The notes: generated by a model from the sequence alone, not told the origin. A stretch of DNA of 64,000 nt from Sphingomonas sp. JC676 (GCF_014489075.1 NZ_JACTGR010000001.1:1454178-1518177), one strand, 5' to 3'. Shown: positions 1 through 9,188, counted from the first letter of the stretch. Numbers and translations: made by a program.

Positions 1-4
1 CGGC

Positions 5-463
5 TCACAGCGCGAGCACGATAAGCACCGCGCCTCCCACCGCAATCACGTCCTCGATCAAGGCCGCGGGGCGATCGCTGCCCAGCATGGCGGCCAGCCG
101 CGCGCGCAACGCCGCGCCACCCAGCGTGCCGATTACCGCGCCGACGATACCCGCTCCGAGCCCGACGACCAGCGAGCCGCCCGAAATGCCGATCGCCGCG
201 CCGCTCAGCCCGCCCATCACCAGCCGGGTGACGAACTGGGGCGGTGTCTTGCGGCTTGGCGTCGTGGGAAGCTGATCACCGACCAGCTCGAACAGCGCGA
301 GCGCCGAAAAGACCCAGGGGGTGAAGCGATAGCCGAGAAAGGCCAGCCAGCTGCCGTCGAGATGGAGCCAGCCGAGATGGGCCGCCCAGCTAATGGCCGC
401 GGGTGCGGTGAAGGCGCGAAGGCCTGCGACGACGCCGATCAACAGAGCGAGGAGCACGAACAT
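5..463 (-). CDS. DUF4126-type small integral membrane protein
   Basis: This 152-residue protein is almost entirely hydrophobic and Gly/Ala-rich. It has about four predicted membrane segments: the N-terminus, the region around residue 50, a glycine-rich stretch at residues 85-120, and the C-terminal 15 residues. The overall pattern matches DUF4126 proteins, whose function is unknown. Its upstream neighbour on the same strand is the UBP zinc-finger gene, about 85 bases away, so the two may be co-transcribed. The start ATG is preceded by an AAAGGACT-like ribosome site. The family call is from memory of its sequence style; the membrane prediction is clear. Confidence 0.75.
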   Translation of the reverse strand: MFVLLALLIGVVAGLRAFTAPAAISWAAHLGWLHLDGSWLAFLGYRFTPWVFSALALFELVGDQLPTTPSRKTPPQFVTRLVMGGLSGAAIGISGGSLVVGLGAGIVGAVIGTLGGAALRARLAAMLGSDRPAALIEDVIAVGGAVLIVLAL

Positions 464-549
464 GCAGAGTCCTTTCGCGGAAATCCGTCCGGGTGGAATG
501 GAAAACTACCCGTTCCGGTTGGGTTAGGCGATCCTTCCTTCGGCCCTGC

Positions 550-855
550 TCATATGAACCGCGGTATAGGTCCCCGCTGCGGCGTCTGATCGGGCAGATC
601 GACCTCCATCTCGTCGACATAGCACCAGCCCCAGCCTTCCGGCGGGTCATAGCCTTCGATGATCGGGTGCCGCGTGGCGTGGAAATGCGCGGTCGCATGG
701 CGATTGGGCGAATCGTCGCAGCAGCCGACATGCCCGCAGCTCCGGCAAAGCCGCAGATGCACCCACCAGCCGCCCGTCTTCAGGCATTCCTCGCACCCGA
801 GCGCGCTTGGCGTCACTTCGTTGACGGTATCCCGGTGCTGGCAGGTTTGCGACAT
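550..855 (-). CDS. UBP-type zinc finger protein
   Basis: The product is about 101 residues. It carries a Cys/His array typical of the ZnF-UBP fold: CQH near the N-terminus, then CEEC, CRSCGHVGCC, and spaced histidines in NRHATAHFHATRHP. In eukaryotes this fold binds the ubiquitin C-terminus. Bacterial stand-alone versions are common in alphaproteobacteria and actinobacteria and have no settled role. I chose the internal ATG at 855 because the family begins just before the first Cys and the upstream extension is Arg-rich and unconserved in style. It lies 25 bases downstream of the large glycosyltransferase fusion on the same strand and may be read through from it. Confidence 0.85.
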   Translation of the reverse strand: MSQTCQHRDTVNEVTPSALGCEECLKTGGWWVHLRLCRSCGHVGCCDDSPNRHATAHFHATRHPIIEGYDPPEGWGWCYVDEMEVDLPDQTPQRGPIPRFI

Positions 856-880
856 GCTCTGATCCCCCTCGGTTTGATGT

Positions 881-3800
881 TTACGTCGCAGGCGCACCCG
901 TCCCTACCCGGCCGCTGCGCTCGAGCTTGCCCCAGCCGACCCACCAGCCGCCCACCGCCGAGCTGATTGCGCGGAGCACCACCCAGTACATCAGCTGCCG
1001 ATAGACGAAGCGCTGCGCGACCAGCAACAGCGCCGGATAGCGGATCCTGCGGCTGTTGAGCCGGTACGCCACCCAGCCGCAGCCCACGTCGATCGCGGTG
1101 AAGGCCAGCCAATAGATCGCCATCGTACCGACATCGCCCCGGGTCTGCTCCCAGCCATGCTGCCAAACGTTGATCGCGGTCCCAGCCACTGCCACCACCA
1201 AAGCGAGATCGATCAGCGGCGAGATCGCGGCGAACCCGATCTGGAAAATCCAGGCCTGGGGAAGCCCGACCAGCGCCAGCCCGCGCGCCTGCCGGTCGCG
1301 ATAGATGCCGCGATGCTTCCACAGGCACTGGAGCGTACCGAACGCCCAGCGATAGCGCTGCTTGGCGAGCGCCTTGAAGCTCTCGGGTGCCTCGGTCCAG
1401 GCGACCGCATCGGTGTCGTAGGTCACGCGCCAGCCCGCGCGCTGGATGGCGATGGTCAGGTCCTGGTCCTCGGCCAGCGTATCCTCGGGATAGCCGCCGA
1501 CGGCATCGAGCGCGGCACGCCGCCACGCGCCGACCGCGCCAGGAACGACGGTGATCGCGTTGAACCCGGCAAGCGCGCGGCGCTCCAGATTCTGCGCGGT
1601 TATATACTCCACGGCCTGCCAGCGGGTGACGAGATTGACGCGGTTACCCACCTGGGCGTTGCCCGCCACCGCGCCCAATTTGGGATCGACGAACCAGCGC
1701 GCCAGCCGCCCGATCGTCTCGGGCTCGAACTGGGTATCGGCGTCGAGCGCGATGATGACCTCGCCCTTGGCCGATTGCAGCGCGCGGTTGAGCGCGGACG
1801 CCTTGCCGCCATTTTGCAGCGTGAGCAACGTGACCCGCGGATCGTGGCCAAACTCGCGCGCAACGATTTCGCTGGTCGCGTCCTTCGATCCGTCGTCGGC
1901 GACGATCAGCTCGATCGCCGGATAGTTGCTCGCCAAAACCCGGCGGATCGAGCCTTCGATCACGCGCTCTTCGTTATAGGCGGGGATGATCACGGACACC
2001 GTTGGCGTGAAGGCCGGCGGCTCGCCACGGCGGCGCTCGCGGCGGCGCTGCCAGAGCGCCAGGCCGGCGAGGAACAGCGCGCGCGCGATCCCCAGCGCGA
2101 TCGCGACGAAGAACAGTCCCTTGAGCGCGGAGGCGAGCCCCGCGAGGAGCACGAAGATCGCGACATCGGCGCGCACCGCCAGCAGGTCGCTGCCGGTGAT
2201 CTCGGGCATCACCGCGTCGCGCGAGAGGCCGGCGAGCTGCGAGACGGGGACGAACGTATATCCGCGCGCACGGAGCTGGGCGATGATCTGCGGAAGGGCG
2301 ACCACGGTCTGGTCGCGATTGCCGCCGCCATCGTGCAGCAGAATGATATTGGCCGAGCGTTCCGGCGTGGCGCCCAAAACCTGCGCCACCGATTGCTGAA
2401 TGATCGAATCGACGCCGGGCCGTTTCCAATCATTGGGATCGGCGTGGAGGCCGACCACGGTATAGCCCTGTTGCTGCGCCACCATCGCCGGATCGAGCTC
2501 GTCGGCGGTGGTCGGCTCGGCATCGCCGAAATAGGGCGCGCGGAACAGGCGCATGCCGCGACCGGTATAGGCCTGGACCAGCCGCTGCGTCGCGTTGAGC
2601 TCGATCGAGGTGCTGCGCGCCGAATCGAGCGCGAGATTGGGATGGGTATAGGTGTGATTGCCGAGCTCATGCCCCTCGGCGACCATCCGGCGGAGCAGCA
2701 GCGGGTGCTGGAGCGCATTCTCGCCGATGATGAAGAAGGTCCCCGGCACCTTCTCCGCCTTCAATATGTCGAGGATCTGCGGCGTGTAGGTCGCGTCGGG
2801 TCCATCATCGAAGGTCAGCGCGACCAGCTTCGGCGCAGCCCCGGTGCGTGAGACGACATAGGGCGTCGGCAAAGTAACGTAATGGACGTCGCGGATGATC
2901 CCCGCGGCATCGAAGCTCAGGTCGCGCCGTCCGTTGGTAGGCGAGGCGGTGACGCGCAATATCTCGCCCGATCCCTCGACATCGACATCGCTGGCGGACA
3001 CCACCGTGCTCAGGTCGGGCCGGCCGCCGTTGCGGAACGCCTGGAGCGCGGGCCAGACGCCGGCATCCTCGGTCCCGAGCCGCCACAAAGCGACGCTGCC
3101 CACCCCCATCGCGCGCACCGCCTGGAGCTGGTTCCACGTCGTCGTGGCGTCCATCATCCAGATTTCGTGATGCTCGCCATTGTCCTCGTCGTAGGCAAAG
3201 GCCTGGTTGCCGCTCGCCTTGTCGAACTGAATCACTGCCTCACTGTCATGCGCCGCCAGCCACGCTTCCTCGACGCTGAGCGCGTCGACCTTGCCGCCGT
3301 GCCAGTCATAGGCATAGCTGCCCAGCGCGACGATCAGCTTCTCCGCGCCGATCTGCTGCACGGCGCTGCGCAGCTGATCGACGAACCAGGGCTGCGCGGC
3401 GATCGGTCCGGCGGTGCCGCCCTGCCAGTGCTGGTCGTAGTTCATCAGGATCACGCGGTCGGCGACAGCGGCGAAGCGCTTGATATCCCACTCGGGATCG
3501 CCCGCCGGGACTGTGACGGCAAGCACCTTGTCCGGCGGCAGCGCGGCATTGATATGCGCGAGCAGTGCCAGATAACGCGGCACGGCGGCGGCCGGCAGGC
3601 TCTCGAAATCCATGACCAGGCCGGCCTGCTTGCGCGCCGCGACCATCGCCGCGAGATCGTGCGCGAACTTGGTGCGCGCTACGGGATCGGCGACCAGCCT
3701 GGCCACGCCCTCCCCGTCCCATTTCTCGTTCGCCAGATTCTGCACCATCGGCAGCACCCTGGGCGGGTGCGGCGCACCGGCGACGATGGTGGCAAAGGCC

Positions 3801-4195
3801 GGATCGTCCTGGATGCGGATTGCATGATCGGGGCCCGCGACGGTCACCAAAGCGGGCACCACCCAGTCGAGGTTGCGGATATTGCGGCGGAGCGAGCTCG
3901 CGCTCGACTGATCCCAAGGAACATAGAAGCCGATCGTCAGCGCCGAGCCGATCGTCTTGGCATTGCCGGCGGGCAGCCATCGCCCGCCTTTATGTCCCCT
4001 CGCGTCCTTCAGATGGAGCGCGGAGGCCTTGGCGCTCCCCCAGCGCACCGGCAGATCACCGCCGCGCGGCACATCGAGGATCGTGATCGCGAACACCACG
4101 GCGGTCGCCACCACGAGCAGCACCGTCGCCACGACGGCGCGCATCGTCCAACGCTTCCGGCTGCCGCTGGGATCGAAGAAGATGGGCGGAGACAT
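881..4195 (-). CDS. Three-domain GH18-like / polysaccharide deacetylase / GT2 membrane protein
   Basis: This 1104-residue fusion has an N-terminal membrane anchor (residues 17-40). A GH18-like glycosidase domain follows at about 85-390, with the DFE active-site triplet near residue 195 and an ILMNYDQHW segment. A NodB-type deacetylase sits at about 455-650, with TFDDGP near 458 and the HTYTHP metal motif. After a membrane segment near 680 comes a family 2 glycosyltransferase at about 730-960, with SVIIPAYNEE, DADTQ, EDQDL and RYRW motifs as in processive synthases. C-terminal membrane helices close the protein. The combination suggests synthesis and trimming or deacetylation of a beta-linked exopolysaccharide at the inner membrane. 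The substrate is not visible. The start ATG at 4195 sits before the anchor helix. Confidence 0.88.
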   Translation of the reverse strand: MSPPIFFDPSGSRKRWTMRAVVATVLLVVATAVVFAITILDVPRGGDLPVRWGSAKASALHLKDARGHKGGRWLPAGNAKTIGSALTIGFYVPWDQSSASSLRRNIRNLDWVVPALVTVAGPDHAIRIQDDPAFATIVAGAPHPPRVLPMVQNLANEKWDGEGVARLVADPVARTKFAHDLAAMVAARKQAGLVMDFESLPAAAVPRYLALLAHINAALPPDKVLAVTVPAGDPEWDIKRFAAVADRVILMNYDQHWQGGTAGPIAAQPWFVDQLRSAVQQIGAEKLIVALGSYAYDWHGGKVDALSVEEAWLAAHDSEAVIQFDKASGNQAFAYDEDNGEHHEIWMMDATTTWNQLQAVRAMGVGSVALWRLGTEDAGVWPALQAFRNGGRPDLSTVVSASDVDVEGSGEILRVTASPTNGRRDLSFDAAGIIRDVHYVTLPTPYVVSRTGAAPKLVALTFDDGPDATYTPQILDILKAEKVPGTFFIIGENALQHPLLLRRMVAEGHELGNHTYTHPNLALDSARSTSIELNATQRLVQAYTGRGMRLFRAPYFGDAEPTTADELDPAMVAQQQGYTVVGLHADPNDWKRPGVDSIIQQSVAQVLGATPERSANIILLHDGGGNRDQTVVALPQIIAQLRARGYTFVPVSQLAGLSRDAVMPEITGSDLLAVRADVAIFVLLAGLASALKGLFFVAIALGIARALFLAGLALWQRRRERRRGEPPAFTPTVSVIIPAYNEERVIEGSIRRVLASNYPAIELIVADDGSKDATSEIVAREFGHDPRVTLLTLQNGGKASALNRALQSAKGEVIIALDADTQFEPETIGRLARWFVDPKLGAVAGNAQVGNRVNLVTRWQAVEYITAQNLERRALAGFNAITVVPGAVGAWRRAALDAVGGYPEDTLAEDQDLTIAIQRAGWRVTYDTDAVAWTEAPESFKALAKQRYRWAFGTLQCLWKHRGIYRDRQARGLALVGLPQAWIFQIGFAAISPLIDLALVVAVAGTAINVWQHGWEQTRGDVGTMAIYWLAFTAIDVGCGWVAYRLNSRRIRYPALLLVAQRFVYRQLMYWVVLRAISSAVGGWWVGWGKLERSGRVGTGAPAT

Positions 4196-4326
4196 GGGAT
4201 CCCTCAGAAACGCGGATTCGCGGGCCGCAACATAGGGGCAATATTAGCACCGCGCATTCCGGTAATGGAGCATACACAGGTTTGCACGGCCTATCCGGCG
4301 TGCACCGGCTGCGATATGCAGGAAAG

Positions 4327-5880
4327 ATGGATCGCAAGCGCAGCATATTGGTGATCGGGGGCGGTACGGCAGGCTGGCTGACCGCGGCGCATCTCGCCAA
4401 ATTCCTCGATCTCTCAGGCCATGGCCATCTCGAGATCACCTTGCTCGAATCCCCCGATATCGGCATCATCGGGGTGGGCGAAGGCACCTTCCCCACGATC
4501 CGCGAGACGCTGAAGTTCCTCGGCATCGACGAGGCGCAGTTCATCCGCAGCACATCGGCCACGTTCAAGCAGGGCATCCGCTTCACCGACTGGGTGCGCA
4601 CGCCGGAAAATGGCGCGCACAGCCATTTCTTCCATCCATTCGAAGCGCCCTTCTACGCCGATGGCGCGAACCTGGCGGCCTATTGGCTGCTCCAGGACGA
4701 GAAGAGCCGCCCGCCCTTTGCCGAGGCGGTGACCATCCAGAACCGCGTCGCCGATGCGCGCCGCGCGCCCAAGCGGCCGCACGAGGGCGATTTCGGCGGA
4801 CCGCTCAACTATGCCTATCATTTCGACGCGGCGAGCCTCGCCCGCGTGCTCGCCGCGCGCGGCAAGGAACTGGGCGTCCGGCACATCGAGGACCGGCTGC
4901 GGAGCGTCGAACTCGATGCCGATGGCGCGATCGATCATGTCCTCACCGACGGGCACGGCGAACTGAGGGCCGACCTCTACATCGATTGCTCGGGCTTTCG
5001 CGCCGAGCTGATCGGCAATGCGATGCAGGCGCCGTTCAAGTCGGTGCGCACCAGCCTGTTCACCAATCGCGCGCTTGCCTGCAAGATCCCCTATGACCGG
5101 CCAGACGCGCCGCTGGAGAGCTTCACCGTCGCCGCCGCGCATGAGGCGGGATGGACCTGGGACATCGGCCTGGCCGGCGCGCGCGGCATCGGCTGCGTCT
5201 ATTCGAGCGACCATATCGACGATGACCGCGCCGCCGAGATCCTCGCCGGCTATATCGGCCCGCGCGACGTGGAGATCACCCCGCGCAAGATCCCGTTCGA
5301 GCCGGGCTATCGCGAGCTGCAATGGGTGAAGAACTGCGTCGCGGTCGGGCTGTCGGCGGGCTTCCTCGAACCGCTTGAATCCACAGGCGTCGTCCTGATC
5401 GAAGCCGCAGTCGGCATGATCGCCGAACTGTTCCCGCACAACGGCCCGATCGATGCGCCGGCGAAGCGCTTCAACGAGCTGATGACCGGGCGCTACGAGA
5501 ACATCGTCACCTTCCTGAAACTCCATTACTGCCTCAGCCAGCGGCAGGAACCCTTCTGGCGCGACAACACGCAAGCGAACTCGATCCCCGACCGACTGGC
5601 CGGACTGCTCGACCAGTGGCGCTATCGCCCGCCGGGCCGCTTCGATTTCATCCTCGATCTCGAGAGCTTCGCCTTCTTCAACTATCAGTACATCCTCTAC
5701 GGGATGGAATTCAAAACCGATCTGGGCCCGGCGCGCAGCGATTTCCCGAATGTCGCGGCGGCGGAGCGGATCTTCGCCCGCATCCGCAATTTCGGTGAGC
5801 GCGCGACGCACGACCTCCCCTCCCACCGCGCGCTGATCCAGCAGATCAACGCGCAGGACGAGCGCCTGCTCGCGGTGTGA
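4327..5880 (+). CDS. Flavin-dependent tryptophan halogenase family protein
   Basis: The protein has 517 residues. The FAD-binding GGGTAGW motif is at residues 11-17. An ATFKQGIRF segment places the catalytic Lys at about 81, as in tryptophan halogenases, and FLEPLESTG matches the FAD/chloride strap region. The family's second motif, WxWxIP, reads WTWDIG here (about 276-281), so the Pro is replaced. Family members use reduced FAD, chloride or bromide and oxygen to halogenate tryptophan or other substrates. Many sphingomonad and Caulobacter homologues sit near TonB receptors and have unknown substrates. The start at 4327 has GGAAAG upstream. It is divergent from the glycosyltransferase fusion across 131 bases that must hold both promoters. 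Confidence 0.88.
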   Translation: MDRKRSILVIGGGTAGWLTAAHLAKFLDLSGHGHLEITLLESPDIGIIGVGEGTFPTIRETLKFLGIDEAQFIRSTSATFKQGIRFTDWVRTPENGAHSHFFHPFEAPFYADGANLAAYWLLQDEKSRPPFAEAVTIQNRVADARRAPKRPHEGDFGGPLNYAYHFDAASLARVLAARGKELGVRHIEDRLRSVELDADGAIDHVLTDGHGELRADLYIDCSGFRAELIGNAMQAPFKSVRTSLFTNRALACKIPYDRPDAPLESFTVAAAHEAGWTWDIGLAGARGIGCVYSSDHIDDDRAAEILAGYIGPRDVEITPRKIPFEPGYRELQWVKNCVAVGLSAGFLEPLESTGVVLIEAAVGMIAELFPHNGPIDAPAKRFNELMTGRYENIVTFLKLHYCLSQRQEPFWRDNTQANSIPDRLAGLLDQWRYRPPGRFDFILDLESFAFFNYQYILYGMEFKTDLGPARSDFPNVAAAERIFARIRNFGERATHDLPSHRALIQQINAQDERLLAV

Positions 5881-5906
5881 CTCACTTTTGACGAAAAGGG
5901 GATTTG

Positions 5907-6767
5907 ATGGCCAAGTTCGTGAAGTCCGTGCCGATCCTCGGGCGGATTAGGGTTCGCAACGCGTTTGCGAGCGCATTTGCGATATGCATGTTGTCGGTGC
6001 ATCCGGCGGCGGCGCAGGACTCGCCGAAACCGGGTTTTCGCCAGCCCGATCCCGTCGATTTCGAGCATGACGCTCCGGGTTTCGTATCGATATTCGACGG
6101 CAAGACGTTGCGCGACTGGGATGGCGACAGCCGGGCCTGGCGCGTCGAGGACGGCGCGATCGTCGGCCAGTCGAGCGCCGAAAAACCTGTCAGCAATTCC
6201 TACATCGTCTATCGCGGCATGATCGCCAAGGATTTCGACCTCAAGTTCGAGATCAAGGTCGAACAAGGCGGCGGTTCGGGGTTTCAGTATCGCAGCCAGA
6301 CGGGCCTTCCCTGGGATCGAAAGGCGCGCCCGGATGAGCCGCCCTATAATCTCGATCGCATGATGAGCGGCCCGCAGGCGGACTTCTGGTTTCCGGTGCA
6401 ACCGTCTGTCGAGCGCTACACCGGGCAGTTCTACTCGGAGAACAGCCCGCTCGGCGTTCTCGCCTGGCGGGGACAGGTGACGCAATCCGAACCGGGCACC
6501 TTCAAGCGACTGCTCGGGACCATCGGCGATCTCGAACCCCTGGGCGGCTATGTGAAGACGAACGACTGGAACCAGTATGAGGTCATCGCGCGCGGCGGCG
6601 TCTTCATCCATATCATCAACGGCCACGTGATGTCGGTTCTGGTCGATGACGACCCCAAGTCGATCAACAACCAGGCGGGAAAGTTCGGCATCGAGCTCGA
6701 AGGGATTCCGTCGAAGGTCTCGGTCCGGCGCATTCGGGTAAGGTCGTTCGATCGGCCCCAGCGATAG
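5907..6767 (+). CDS. Secreted DUF1080 (3-keto-disaccharide hydrolase-like) protein
   Basis: The product has 286 residues. An N-terminal signal peptide ends near AAAQD at about residue 40. It is followed by the jelly-roll fold signature of DUF1080, with FVSIFDGKTLRDWDGD, then WRVEDGAIVG, then a DFDLKFEIK strand and a C-terminal GKFGIELEG. DUF1080 domains are laminin-G-like and occur in periplasmic or exported glycan-active proteins, including 3-keto-glycoside hydrolases. ATG 5907 is preferred over the TTG at 5904 because of spacing to AAAAGGGGA. It follows the halogenase by 26 bases and may be in the same transcript, though no functional link is obvious. Confidence 0.85.
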   Translation: MAKFVKSVPILGRIRVRNAFASAFAICMLSVHPAAAQDSPKPGFRQPDPVDFEHDAPGFVSIFDGKTLRDWDGDSRAWRVEDGAIVGQSSAEKPVSNSYIVYRGMIAKDFDLKFEIKVEQGGGSGFQYRSQTGLPWDRKARPDEPPYNLDRMMSGPQADFWFPVQPSVERYTGQFYSENSPLGVLAWRGQVTQSEPGTFKRLLGTIGDLEPLGGYVKTNDWNQYEVIARGGVFIHIINGHVMSVLVDDDPKSINNQAGKFGIELEGIPSKVSVRRIRVRSFDRPQR

Positions 6768-6803
6768 CCGCCAACGCCGAACACGGGCGATTCCGGCATC
6801 CGG

Positions 6804-6846
6804 TTGACCAGCGGATATACGAACCATATACGGTTCGTATATCCGC
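6804..6846 (+). promoter_or_regulatory. Promoter with overlapping 15-bp perfect inverted repeat (operator)
   Basis: The arms GCGGATATACGAACC (6811-6825) and GGTTCGTATATCCGC (6832-6846) are perfectly complementary around a 6-base centre. A -35 candidate TTGACC (6804-6809) is 17 bases from TATACG (6827-6832), so the -10 box lies inside the palindrome. The ATG of the ParD-like gene is 18 bases beyond the right arm. This geometry is what an autoregulatory antitoxin operator would show. A terminator is less likely because no T-run follows. Confidence 0.65.
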
Positions 6847-6864
6847 CAGCTGGAAAGGCCGCTT

Positions 6865-7071
6865 ATGGGCATCGTGAAAATCGACGACGATCTGCATGAG
6901 GAGGCCCGTCGGGCCAGCACCGTCATGTGCCGGTCCATCAACGCGCAGGCTGAGTTCTGGATGACGATCGGCATGCTCGCCGAAGCCAATCCTACCCTGT
7001 CCTTCAACCAGATCGTGAAGATGCAGTTTGCCGCGGCGCATGTGCGCCTCGCGGAACCTGCGGCCGCCTGA
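6865..7071 (+). CDS. ParD-like antitoxin family protein
   Basis: This 68-residue protein has a short N-terminal strand (GIVKIDDDLHEEARR) followed by helices, in the manner of a ribbon-helix-helix DNA-binding domain. It matches the style of the ParD-like antitoxin family (Pfam ParD_like). RHH proteins dimerise and bind palindromic operators through the first strand, which fits the perfect inverted repeat just upstream. No ParE or other classic toxin follows. Instead the stop codon is separated by one base from the start of a methionine aminopeptidase gene, so the two are translationally coupled. The ribosome site is GGAAAGG. Calling it an antitoxin is by family name only. Confidence 0.8.
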   Translation: MGIVKIDDDLHEEARRASTVMCRSINAQAEFWMTIGMLAEANPTLSFNQIVKMQFAAAHVRLAEPAAA

Positions 7072-7072
7072 C

Positions 7073-7852
7073 ATGGTGAAGACCCCGGACGAACTGTTGC
7101 TCATGCAGGTGTCGGGCAAGATGCTCGCATCGGTCTTCGAGATGCTCGACGGGCAGGAACTCGCCGGCATGTCGACGATGCAGGTCAACGATCTGGTCGA
7201 CCGCTTCATCACCATGGACCTTGCCGCCCGTCCGGCGAGCAAGGGGCAATATGGTTTCAAATACGTCCTGAACTGCTCGATCAATCATGTCGTCTGCCAC
7301 GGCGTGCCCGACGCGGGCGAGATCATCCGCGACGGCGACATCATCAACCTCGACATCACGCTCGAAAAGAACGGTTTCATCGCGGATTCGAGCAAGACCT
7401 ATCTGGTCGGCAATGTCCCGCCCGCCGCGCGGCGGCTCGTGCGGGTCGCCCAGGAGGCGATGTGGAAGGGCATCAGGCAGGTGCGGCCCGGAGCGCATCT
7501 GGGGGACATCGGCTTCGCGATCGAGCGGCATGCCAAGAAGAATGGCTATTCGGTCGTGCGGGAATATTGCGGGCATGGCATCGGCCGGGAGATGCACGAG
7601 GAACCGGCAGTGCTCAACTTCGGACGGCCGGGAACGGGCATGAAGCTGCGCGAGGGCATGGTCTTCACCATCGAGCCGATGGTCAACCAGGGCACGCGGA
7701 AAGTATCGACCGAGAGCGACGGATGGACCGTCGTGACCAACGACCGCAAGCTCTCCGCTCAATTCGAGCATACGGTCGCGGTCACGAGGACTGGTGTCGA
7801 TGTCCTGACCCTGCGCCACGACGAGATGCCGATGCTCGAGCGCAGGGCATGA
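7073..7852 (+). CDS. map: Type I methionine aminopeptidase paired with ParD-like gene
   Basis: The 259-residue enzyme removes the initiator methionine from nascent proteins. The metal ligands of the pita-bread fold are all visible: Asp in NLDITLEKNG and in ADSSKTY, His in CGHGIGREMHEEP, Glu in FTIEPMV and Glu in FEHTVAV. The substrate-binding His of NHVVCHG is present. Start ATG 7073 follows the ParD-like stop by one base. Alphaproteobacteria usually have another, house-keeping map gene, so this copy may be an accessory paralogue; that cannot be checked here. The coupling to a ParD-like protein is discussed in the findings. Confidence 0.92.
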   Translation: MVKTPDELLLMQVSGKMLASVFEMLDGQELAGMSTMQVNDLVDRFITMDLAARPASKGQYGFKYVLNCSINHVVCHGVPDAGEIIRDGDIINLDITLEKNGFIADSSKTYLVGNVPPAARRLVRVAQEAMWKGIRQVRPGAHLGDIGFAIERHAKKNGYSVVREYCGHGIGREMHEEPAVLNFGRPGTGMKLREGMVFTIEPMVNQGTRKVSTESDGWTVVTNDRKLSAQFEHTVAVTRTGVDVLTLRHDEMPMLERRA

Positions 7853-7895
7853 CGGCCTGATATTCGCTTCCGGACATTCCCGCGGCTAGCTCGCC

Positions 7896-9104
7896 TTACA
7901 GCGCCCAGTCCACCTGTAGCCAGAACTTGTCGGTATCCGTCGCGAACTTGTCCGCCTTGTAGTGCGCATAGCGGGCGGAGAGCGTGGTGTGGCCTTCCTT
8001 GAGGCTGGCGAGCAGATCGACCTCGTCGCCATAATGCTGGCTCAACCGGTCGCTGTCGAAGCGGTGATAGCTGGCGGACAGGTTTATCGCGTCGATCGGA
8101 CCGGCCTTCTTCCAGCCATAGCCGAGCGTGCCGTACAGATCGTGCAGCCCGTTGGGCGGCGTGGTGCCGAACTTGCCGGCCCAGCCGTTGAACCGGAAAT
8201 AGGAGGCGAGCGGCGTCTGGACGCTGGTGAGCGCCACGCCCTTGTCGGCGCCGAGCACCTCATAGCCGGCGGTTGCGGTCAGCGCCTTGGCGGTGAGCGT
8301 CGCTTCGCCGAGCCAGTAATCGGCCGAATAGTCGTTCGGATTGCGGTGATAGTCGCTCTGCCGCGCCCAGCTCGCGATATAGCCGAGCTTCAGATCCTTG
8401 CCGATCGGCGTGCTGCCCGCGAAGCGCGCGCCATAGGTCTGGCTCGACAGGCGGAAGCCCTGCACCGCGGCTTCGTCCTGGTCGATCAGATAGGCGAAGC
8501 CGGTCAGCGTGCCGATCTTGGTTCCGTAATTGACCAATGCGAAGACATTGTCGCCATCGATGGCGGTCGGGCGCGCGCCGGTGCCGTTGCGCCCGTTGAT
8601 GGTGCGATCACTCCACGCATAGGTGATATCGGCGCTCAACCCCTTGGGCTTGCCCCATTGCAGCCGCACCGCATCGAAGGTCTGCTCGTTCTGGCGCCAG
8701 GCGGCCGGCCCGACGAAACGCTGGTCGGCAAGCTCGAGCCGCTGGCGGCCCGCGGTCAGCCCCAGGCCGTTTTTGCCGGCATAGCGGATCTGCGCGCGGT
8801 TGAGTTCGGCATTGGGCGGATCGACCACCAGCGGGTAGGCGATCTTGCCGTTAGTGCCGTCATTATACTGATCGACCAGCACGACATTGGTCTCGCCTTC
8901 GACCAGCGCCGACCATTCGCCCATCGTGGCGATCACGCCGGGGCGGAGGCGCAACGTCACCGCCCCGGCATTCTTGTTCAGGCCGTCCTGGTCGACCAGC
9001 TCGTAGCGCAGCCGCGCATCGGCGATCGGCTTGAAGGTAATGTCCTGGGCCTGGGCGGTGCCGCACGTCGCCAGCCCCGCCGTCACGGCGAGCAGATACT
9101 TCAT
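7896..9104 (-). CDS. Alginate-export-type outer membrane beta-barrel porin
   Basis: The protein has 402 residues. A cleavable signal peptide ends at AQAQD near residue 20. The remainder consists of alternating amphipathic strands, and the C-terminus ends WLQVDWAL, which lacks the usual terminal Phe or Trp but has aromatic alternation. Phrases such as NRAQIRYAGKNG and AGRQRLELADQRFVG are characteristic of the alginate export (AlgE-like) family, which forms monomeric 18-stranded channels for anionic polymers or small solutes. It lies downstream of the cation/proton antiporter on the same strand (84 bases apart). An earlier in-frame ATG at 9140 adds an Arg-rich leader and is not preferred. Confidence 0.82.
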   Translation of the reverse strand: MKYLLAVTAGLATCGTAQAQDITFKPIADARLRYELVDQDGLNKNAGAVTLRLRPGVIATMGEWSALVEGETNVVLVDQYNDGTNGKIAYPLVVDPPNAELNRAQIRYAGKNGLGLTAGRQRLELADQRFVGPAAWRQNEQTFDAVRLQWGKPKGLSADITYAWSDRTINGRNGTGARPTAIDGDNVFALVNYGTKIGTLTGFAYLIDQDEAAVQGFRLSSQTYGARFAGSTPIGKDLKLGYIASWARQSDYHRNPNDYSADYWLGEATLTAKALTATAGYEVLGADKGVALTSVQTPLASYFRFNGWAGKFGTTPPNGLHDLYGTLGYGWKKAGPIDAINLSASYHRFDSDRLSQHYGDEVDLLASLKEGHTTLSARYAHYKADKFATDTDKFWLQVDWAL

Positions 9105-9188
9105 CGAATGTCTCCGGAAAATTGGCTCGTCGCGTCGCAATCGGGGAGGAAAGCGTGGACGCGACGAGCCCAGGAGGGTGGTCGGAGT

